A stretch of 64,000 nucleotides of DNA from Pedobacter chinensis. Lineage in GTDB: Bacteria > Bacteroidota > Bacteroidia > Sphingobacteriales > Sphingobacteriaceae. Position numbers and translations under genes: made by a program. The notes below the pieces were generated by a model. That model was not told the DNA's origin. It was given only the letters and a program-made list of their open reading frames with translations, and searched no databases. Positions 59,747-64,000 of the stretch are shown here, piece after piece; the first letter of the stretch is position 1; each line of letters starts with the position of its first letter. The stretch spans positions 124,001 through 188,000 of the forward strand of contig NZ_QPKV01000002.1 of NCBI RefSeq assembly GCF_003339865.1. Direction: 5' to 3'.

Positions 59747-60859
59747 TTAACGTAACGTTTTAGCTAGAAATGCATCCAGTTCTTCTCCCCGTAGGTTTTT
59801 TGCAGCGATTTTTCCTGCAGGATCAATAATAAATGAAGTTGGAATCGCTTGAACCTGATATTTTTTTATAGTTTCCCCATTAAAATCTTTCAATTCAGAA
59901 GCATGAGCCCAGGTTAAACCATCAGCTTTAATTGCGCCTAACCAAGCAGCTTTATCCGTATCTAAAGAAATGCCTAAGATATCGAAATTTTTATTTTTGA
60001 ATTTATTGTATGCCTTAACAACATTTGGATTTTCCTGACGACAAGGCTGACACCAGGATGCCCAAAAATCAAGCAGAACATATTTTCCTTTATAATCAGA
60101 TAAACTTATAGCCTTTCCATCTACATTATTGATCGTGAATTCAGGTGCCAATTGCCCAACCTGAACGGCTTTTAATAAAGCCATTTGCTTAACAAATGTG
60201 TCAACTGTGGCGTTACCTTTAATTTCGTCCTTAACTTCATCAGCAAATTTTACCAATTCTGCTTCAAACTCCTGCGGACTTAAAGTATTCATAGCATAAA
60301 AACTAGCTAAAGTTCCTTTATTGTCCTTAGCGAATTTAATGATCTGCGAATTTAACTGATTGATATAAGACTGATATTGTGGCCTCATTTCCTCTAAAAT
60401 CTGTGCTCTGTTTTGTGGTTGTGCAGAAACTTTTGCTTCAAACTCTGTTTGTAATTTTTCTGCCTGTTTAGCAAAATTGTTTCTGATGGTATTTAACTCC
60501 GATAATTTCTCTACTTCATTAGCGCCTGAAATTTTGTAAGCCATTGTTTTATCAGCTAAATCGGCCTCTAATTTAATTTCATCACCATTTTTAGCAATCA
60601 GCATAAATTCATGATTACCAATAGAAACCCTAAAGAAATCTACAGATGGCGTTTTACGAATAAATTTGAACTCGCCCTTTTCTGACAGATTAGTGGAATC
60701 AATGGCTACCATCTGGCTACTTTGCATCCCGTATAAGAACACTTTTTTCTCCTCGCCCGTATTTTGAAAAGTTCCATCAATCGTAAAACTATCTTTTTGT
60801 TTACAAGCCGTAAAAGCAATTGCAATTAATATGATTAAGCTTAAGTTTTTCAATTTCAT
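59747..60859 (-). CDS. TlpA-type thioredoxin with N-terminal DUF4369 domain
   Basis: 370 residues. Lipoprotein signal (LIILIAIAFTACKQKDS), then a DUF4369 beta domain (FTIDGTFQNTGEEKKVFLYGM to about residue 125), a helical charged linker, and a C-terminal AhpC/TSA thioredoxin domain with WASWCQPCRQENP (active CxxC) and IPTSFIIDPAGKI. It is probably a periplasmic disulfide reductase. Its ATG overlaps the gatB stop (ATGA), so the two are translated together, an odd pairing with a translation enzyme. Confidence 0.9.
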   Translation of the reverse strand: MKLKNLSLIILIAIAFTACKQKDSFTIDGTFQNTGEEKKVFLYGMQSSQMVAIDSTNLSEKGEFKFIRKTPSVDFFRVSIGNHEFMLIAKNGDEIKLEADLADKTMAYKISGANEVEKLSELNTIRNNFAKQAEKLQTEFEAKVSAQPQNRAQILEEMRPQYQSYINQLNSQIIKFAKDNKGTLASFYAMNTLSPQEFEAELVKFADEVKDEIKGNATVDTFVKQMALLKAVQVGQLAPEFTINNVDGKAISLSDYKGKYVLLDFWASWCQPCRQENPNVVKAYNKFKNKNFDILGISLDTDKAAWLGAIKADGLTWAHASELKDFNGETIKKYQVQAIPTSFIIDPAGKIAAKNLRGEELDAFLAKTLR

Positions 60860-62325
60860 TGTTTATTTAGTTTTTCAAGTATCAATTCATTTAATTTTTT
60901 AGCATCAGCTTTACCCTTTGCCAATTTCATTACATCGCCAACAAACAAGCCTAACACGCCTTTTTTTCCTTTTTTATATGCCTCAACCTGTTGAGGATAT
61001 TTACTTAACACTTCATCAATAAAGCCACCAAGTTCATCGCTGTTTTCAGAAATGAGAAGATTTAACGACTGTGCCAAATCAGCAACATTTGCATTTTCCT
61101 TTTGTTCTACAGCAGGCAACAACTGTTGTATGGCAATTTGTTGGGTTAATTTTTTATCATCAACCAGATTTATGGCAACAGCCAACTGCTCTGGTTTAAC
61201 ATTATAATCGGCGATAGTAATTCCTTTTTCACTTAAAACAGCCCTGATTGGTCCAATTAACCAGTTAATTAATGTTTTTTTTGTGTTCACATTTGGTAAA
61301 GCCTGATGGAAATAATTCAATAGGTCTAAATCATCTGCAAATAATGTTGCATCGGCTTTGGTTATACCGAATTCAGCAATCATTTGTTTTGAAATTTCAT
61401 TCGGTAAAGCTGGCATAGCTGATTTAATTTCAGCCAACCAGTCATCAGAAATATAAATGGGTTGTAAATCAGGATCAGAAAAATAGCGATAATCATTTGC
61501 TTCTTCTTTGGTACGCATTGGCGAAGTTGTACCTTTATCCGCATCGAAATTCAATGTGCTTTGAATAATTTTTCCTCCATTAGAAATTACCTCAACCTGA
61601 CGGCCAAATTCAAAATCCATCGCTCTGCGTACATTACGCATAGAATTCAGGTTTTTCACTTCGCAACGTGTTCCAAATTCTGTTGTTCCCTTTTCACGGA
61701 TAGAAATGTTTGCATCGCAACGCAAACTCCCCTCTTCCATATTCCCATCGCTCACATTTAAGTGGCGAACCAATTTTCTAATCTCGCTCAACAAAGCAGA
61801 AGCCTCTTCCGAAGTACGGATATCTGGCTCGGTCACAATTTCGATTAATGGCACGCCGGCACGGTTCAAATCAACCAACGAATAGTTATCATCCTGATCA
61901 TGAATGCTTTTACCCGCGTCCTCTTCCAGATGAATGCGATTAATTCCTATTTTTTTCGTTGAGCCATCTGCCAGCTCCACTTCTAAAAAACCGTTTACAC
62001 AAATGGGCTGGTTATCTTGTGTGATTTGATATCCTTTAGGTAAATCAGCGTAAAAATAATTTTTCCTGTCGAAATGATTGATTTGATTAATGGTACAATT
62101 CAAGGCCAAACCAATACGAACTGCTTTGGCTACAACTTCTTTATTTAATTTAGGCAGCGCACCAGGCAAAGCCAACGAAACGGTAGAAATATTTTGATTG
62201 GGCAAAGCTCCAAAAGATGCACTATCAGCCGAAAATATCTTGGTATTTGTATTTAACTGAACATGTATTTCCAGTCCTGAAACGAGTTCGTAAGCGGTTT
62301 TTGGGCTTGTTTCTTGTAAAGGCAT
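60856..62325 (-). CDS. gatB: Asp/Glu-tRNA amidotransferase subunit B
   Basis: 489 residues. The opening YELVSGLEIHVQLNT, the FYADLPKGYQITQ segment, the LVDLNRAGVPLIEIVTEPDI signature and the KNLNSMRNVRRAMDFE block show a complete GatB, with the C-terminal YqeY-like helical domain. With GatA and GatC it converts misacylated Glu-tRNAGln (and Asp-tRNAAsn) to Gln-tRNAGln. GatA and GatC are not adjacent. Its stop overlaps the start of a TlpA-type gene by 4 bases. Confidence 0.95.
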   Translation of the reverse strand: MPLQETSPKTAYELVSGLEIHVQLNTNTKIFSADSASFGALPNQNISTVSLALPGALPKLNKEVVAKAVRIGLALNCTINQINHFDRKNYFYADLPKGYQITQDNQPICVNGFLEVELADGSTKKIGINRIHLEEDAGKSIHDQDDNYSLVDLNRAGVPLIEIVTEPDIRTSEEASALLSEIRKLVRHLNVSDGNMEEGSLRCDANISIREKGTTEFGTRCEVKNLNSMRNVRRAMDFEFGRQVEVISNGGKIIQSTLNFDADKGTTSPMRTKEEANDYRYFSDPDLQPIYISDDWLAEIKSAMPALPNEISKQMIAEFGITKADATLFADDLDLLNYFHQALPNVNTKKTLINWLIGPIRAVLSEKGITIADYNVKPEQLAVAINLVDDKKLTQQIAIQQLLPAVEQKENANVADLAQSLNLLISENSDELGGFIDEVLSKYPQQVEAYKKGKKGVLGLFVGDVMKLAKGKADAKKLNELILEKLNKQ

Positions 62326-62453
62326 TTAAAGCTCTGTATGTATATTAAATTTTATTAACTGCTGATGAACATCATCCTAAATAAATCAGATTTTATCTTT
62401 TCATCAGTGATTAAATATTACTAGCGCAAATATAGTTATTATTTAATCTTTCG

Positions 62454-63641
62454 TTAAAAAAGGCTTGATGGAGAAATTTTTAAAAATTCCTGCCACGGTA
62501 AGCCTCCTGCGCCAATCATCATAATCTTATCAGGTTTATACATTTTACTAAATGCATTCATTCCTGAAGTACCTGTTACCAGACCGGTACTTTTAACTTC
62601 GAGCCCTATAATTTTACCCCGTTTTTCCAAAATGAAATCTACTTCGTCATTTCTATGGCGCCAGTAAAACACTTTATACCCCTCTGCGAGAGAAGAATTT
62701 AGCAGATGTGCCCCGATTGATGATTCTACCATTCGTCCCCATTCTGCTGGCTGCTTCTTTATTTCTTCAAAAAATTCATTTCTTTGAGCACTGACCAAAG
62801 CATTGTTATGCACTTGGAATTTAGGGCTCGATGAACGTTTTCTAATTACATCTGCAGCAAATTTTTCAATACCCCCGAGTAATCCGGCTGTATCTAATAA
62901 TTGCAAGTAATGAGATAATGTTGTTGTATTTCCTGCATCAGAAAGTTGTCCTAAAATTTTTGTAAATGAAAGAATTTGTCCCGAATACAGGCAACCCAAC
63001 TCGAATAGTCTCTTCATTAAAGCTGGTTTATCTACTCGTGTGAGCATTAATATATCTTTGGAAATACTGGTTTCAATTAATGCATTTGAAACGTAATTTT
63101 TCCAGCGCTCTTCATCATCAATCAGACCAGCTGAACCCGGATAACCACCAAACCAAACATATTCGTCTGCACTAAAACCAAATGCTTTTTCCATTTCTAC
63201 GAAGCTCCAATGCCCCAAATAGGTTAATTCAAAACGTCCCGCCAGTGATTCCGTTAAACCTTGCTGAATAAGCAATCGGGATGAGCCCAATAAAATTACT
63301 TTTATATTTGTACCGTTCCGTATATCTTCATCCCAAAGGCGCTTTACAATTTCGCTCCAATTATCAATTTTCTGAATTTCATCTATAACCAAAAGATAAT
63401 CATCTGAATTATTATTTTTTATAGATTGTCGTATATTATTCCATATTTTTTCAATCCATGTTTGATCTGATGCTACCACTGCATCGGCAGATTCAAATAA
63501 ATAAGGCATGGTAATTTTTTGTACCAATTGGTTTATTAACGTAGTTTTACCTACTTGCCTCGGACCAACAAGTACCTGAATAAATCTTTTTGGTTCATTC
63601 AAAACCTTTATAATTCTTTGTAGTTCAGGAAGTTCAAACAT
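62454..63641 (-). CDS. AAA ATPase with C-terminal DUF4143 domain
   Basis: Start placed at ATG 63641 (MFELPELQRIIKVL); an in-frame TTG lies further out at 63659. 395 residues. Walker A VGPRQVGKTTLINQLV, Walker B YLLVIDEIQKIDNWSE and SSRLLIQQGLTESLAGRFE make the AAA_14 type ATPase. The C-terminal DUF4143 part ends DEVDFILEKRGKIIGLEVKSTG, with a PD-(D/E)XK-like EVD...EVK set. The role of this common family is unknown; defence or mobility has been suggested for members, which I cannot confirm. Two perfect palindromes precede the start at 63652-63693. Confidence 0.85.
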   Translation of the reverse strand: MFELPELQRIIKVLNEPKRFIQVLVGPRQVGKTTLINQLVQKITMPYLFESADAVVASDQTWIEKIWNNIRQSIKNNNSDDYLLVIDEIQKIDNWSEIVKRLWDEDIRNGTNIKVILLGSSRLLIQQGLTESLAGRFELTYLGHWSFVEMEKAFGFSADEYVWFGGYPGSAGLIDDEERWKNYVSNALIETSISKDILMLTRVDKPALMKRLFELGCLYSGQILSFTKILGQLSDAGNTTTLSHYLQLLDTAGLLGGIEKFAADVIRKRSSSPKFQVHNNALVSAQRNEFFEEIKKQPAEWGRMVESSIGAHLLNSSLAEGYKVFYWRHRNDEVDFILEKRGKIIGLEVKSTGLVTGTSGMNAFSKMYKPDKIMMIGAGGLPWQEFLKISPSSLF

Positions 63642-63651
63642 ATTTAACAAA

Positions 63652-63693
63652 TTACTCAATATATTGAGTAAAATTACTCAATATATTGAGTAA
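63652..63693. promoter_or_regulatory. Two perfect 20-bp palindromes upstream of the DUF4143 ATPase
   Basis: TTACTCAATATATTGAGTAA occurs at 63652-63671 and again at 63674-63693, exactly 22 bases apart. The copies are identical and self-complementary, only 11 and 33 bases before the gene's ATG at 63641, so they cover its promoter or leader. This is typical of an operator bound by two dimers, or of hairpins in the leader. Confidence 0.75.
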
Positions 63694-63808
63694 TTGAAAA
63701 TTATAGTTAAAGAATGTTAAAACGAATTGCCGTAATTAAACTACCATCTAATGGCTATGTCTATCTCAGTAATTAACACACAAAAGAAACCTTTAAATTA
63801 AAAACATT

Positions 63809-64000
63809 ATGAAAAAGTTAGTATTATTTGCTGCAGTTCTGATGGTTTCATTATTCAGCATCAACAATGCCAAAGCACAGGTTAGCTTAAATATAAATAT
63901 TGGTTCACAGCCTTTGTGGGGTCCGGCCGGATATGATCATGTAGATTATTATTATCTTCCTGATATTAACGCCTACTATTATGTTCCATCTGGTCAATAT
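63809..64000 (+). CDS. Exported Tyr-rich protein, N-terminal part (cut by window edge)
   Basis: Starts at ATG 63809 with a signal peptide (MKKLVLFAAVLMVSLFSINNAKAQ), then SLNINIGSQPLWGPAGYDHVDYYYLPDINAYYYVPSGQY up to the end of the window. The WGPAGYD and YYYLPDI blocks and the frequent Tyr recall a small secreted or periplasmic family that I have seen in this phylum, of unknown function. The rest lies outside the window, so length and end cannot be given. Divergent from the DUF4143 gene. Confidence 0.75.
   Translation, partial: MKKLVLFAAVLMVSLFSINNAKAQVSLNINIGSQPLWGPAGYDHVDYYYLPDINAYYYVPSGQY

Noticed and set aside
1..64000. tRNA genes, rRNA genes, insertion sequences, prophage
   Set aside because: Intergenic regions were read for TΨC-like GGTTCGAATCC words, transposase motifs and phage genes; none were convincing. 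A tRNAscan or IS search would settle this.

Overview
The window is a chromosomal segment from a member of the Bacteroidota, most likely family Sphingobacteriaceae (Pedobacter-like). The signs are a SusC/SusD pair with a DUF5689 lipoprotein, many lipoproteins with Bacteroidota-style lipoboxes, AT-rich intergenic DNA with TAnnTTTG-type -7 elements, weak ribosome binding sites, and a class A RNase P RNA. No tRNA, rRNA, insertion sequence, prophage or CRISPR array was seen. The genus is an inference from gene content, not from a marker search.

Region by region. 1-498 is the end of bioD. 645-11275 (all minus strand) is a SusC/SusD/DUF5689 nutrient uptake operon followed, after a terminator, by a calcineurin-like phosphoesterase, two paralogous glycerophosphodiester phosphodiesterases and an SGNH hydrolase. 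It looks like an organophosphate-diester scavenging locus, but susC carries an in-frame stop. 11760-12983 is a sterol desaturase-type hydroxylase. 13145-18284 is polyphosphate/ROK glucokinase, gnd, zwf and pgl (the oxidative pentose phosphate branch) plus a DUF5655 protein. 18281-21965 is ppx, ppk1 and a lysine/alanine-rich histone H1-like protein.

22042-27837 holds YajQ, a large composite repeat array, an acetyltransferase, a DUF4142 lipoprotein, a subtilase, a zinc alcohol dehydrogenase and YceH. 27850-32750 holds a TetR-SDR-DUF2798-FabF cluster with two matching palindromic operators, then an AraC regulator with a second SDR. 32883-41084 is mixed housekeeping: two thioredoxin-fold proteins, LD-carboxypeptidase, an uncharacterised 438-residue protein, Hsp20, thioesterase, FAD-linked oxidase, folB and a glutaryl-CoA-type dehydrogenase. 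41085-41940 is a GxxExxY (PDDEXK_3) gene embedded in short repeats. 41941-46831 contains an AHSA1 protein, unknown membrane or exported proteins, lysA, two overlapping small membrane protein genes, a hicBA module whose toxin has a nonsense codon, and lysC.

47089-49767 is a phosphohexomutase and a vapBC-like pair. 49840-55821 is a co-directional copper/haem cluster: a small Cys-motif membrane protein, MbnP, MbnH-like dihaem peroxidase, a CDICGC-leader outer-membrane barrel, a His-tailed lipoprotein, SCO, a roughly 870-bp tandem array of hairpin-forming units of about 100 bp, and a monohaem cytochrome c. 55881-56250 is rnpB. 56467-64000 holds an NtrC-family regulator, an RluA-type pseudouridine synthase, a PhoB/OmpR-family regulator, a TlpA-type thioredoxin coupled to gatB, a DUF4143 ATPase preceded by two perfect 20-bp palindromes, and the start of an exported Tyr-rich protein.

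The most rewarding items are the MbnP/MbnH copper cluster with its unusual partners, the two large repeat arrays, the two nonsense-mutated genes (susC, hicA), the repeat-derived in-frame insertion in lysA, and several palindromic operator candidates. All functional calls come from reading motifs and context; no database search was run.
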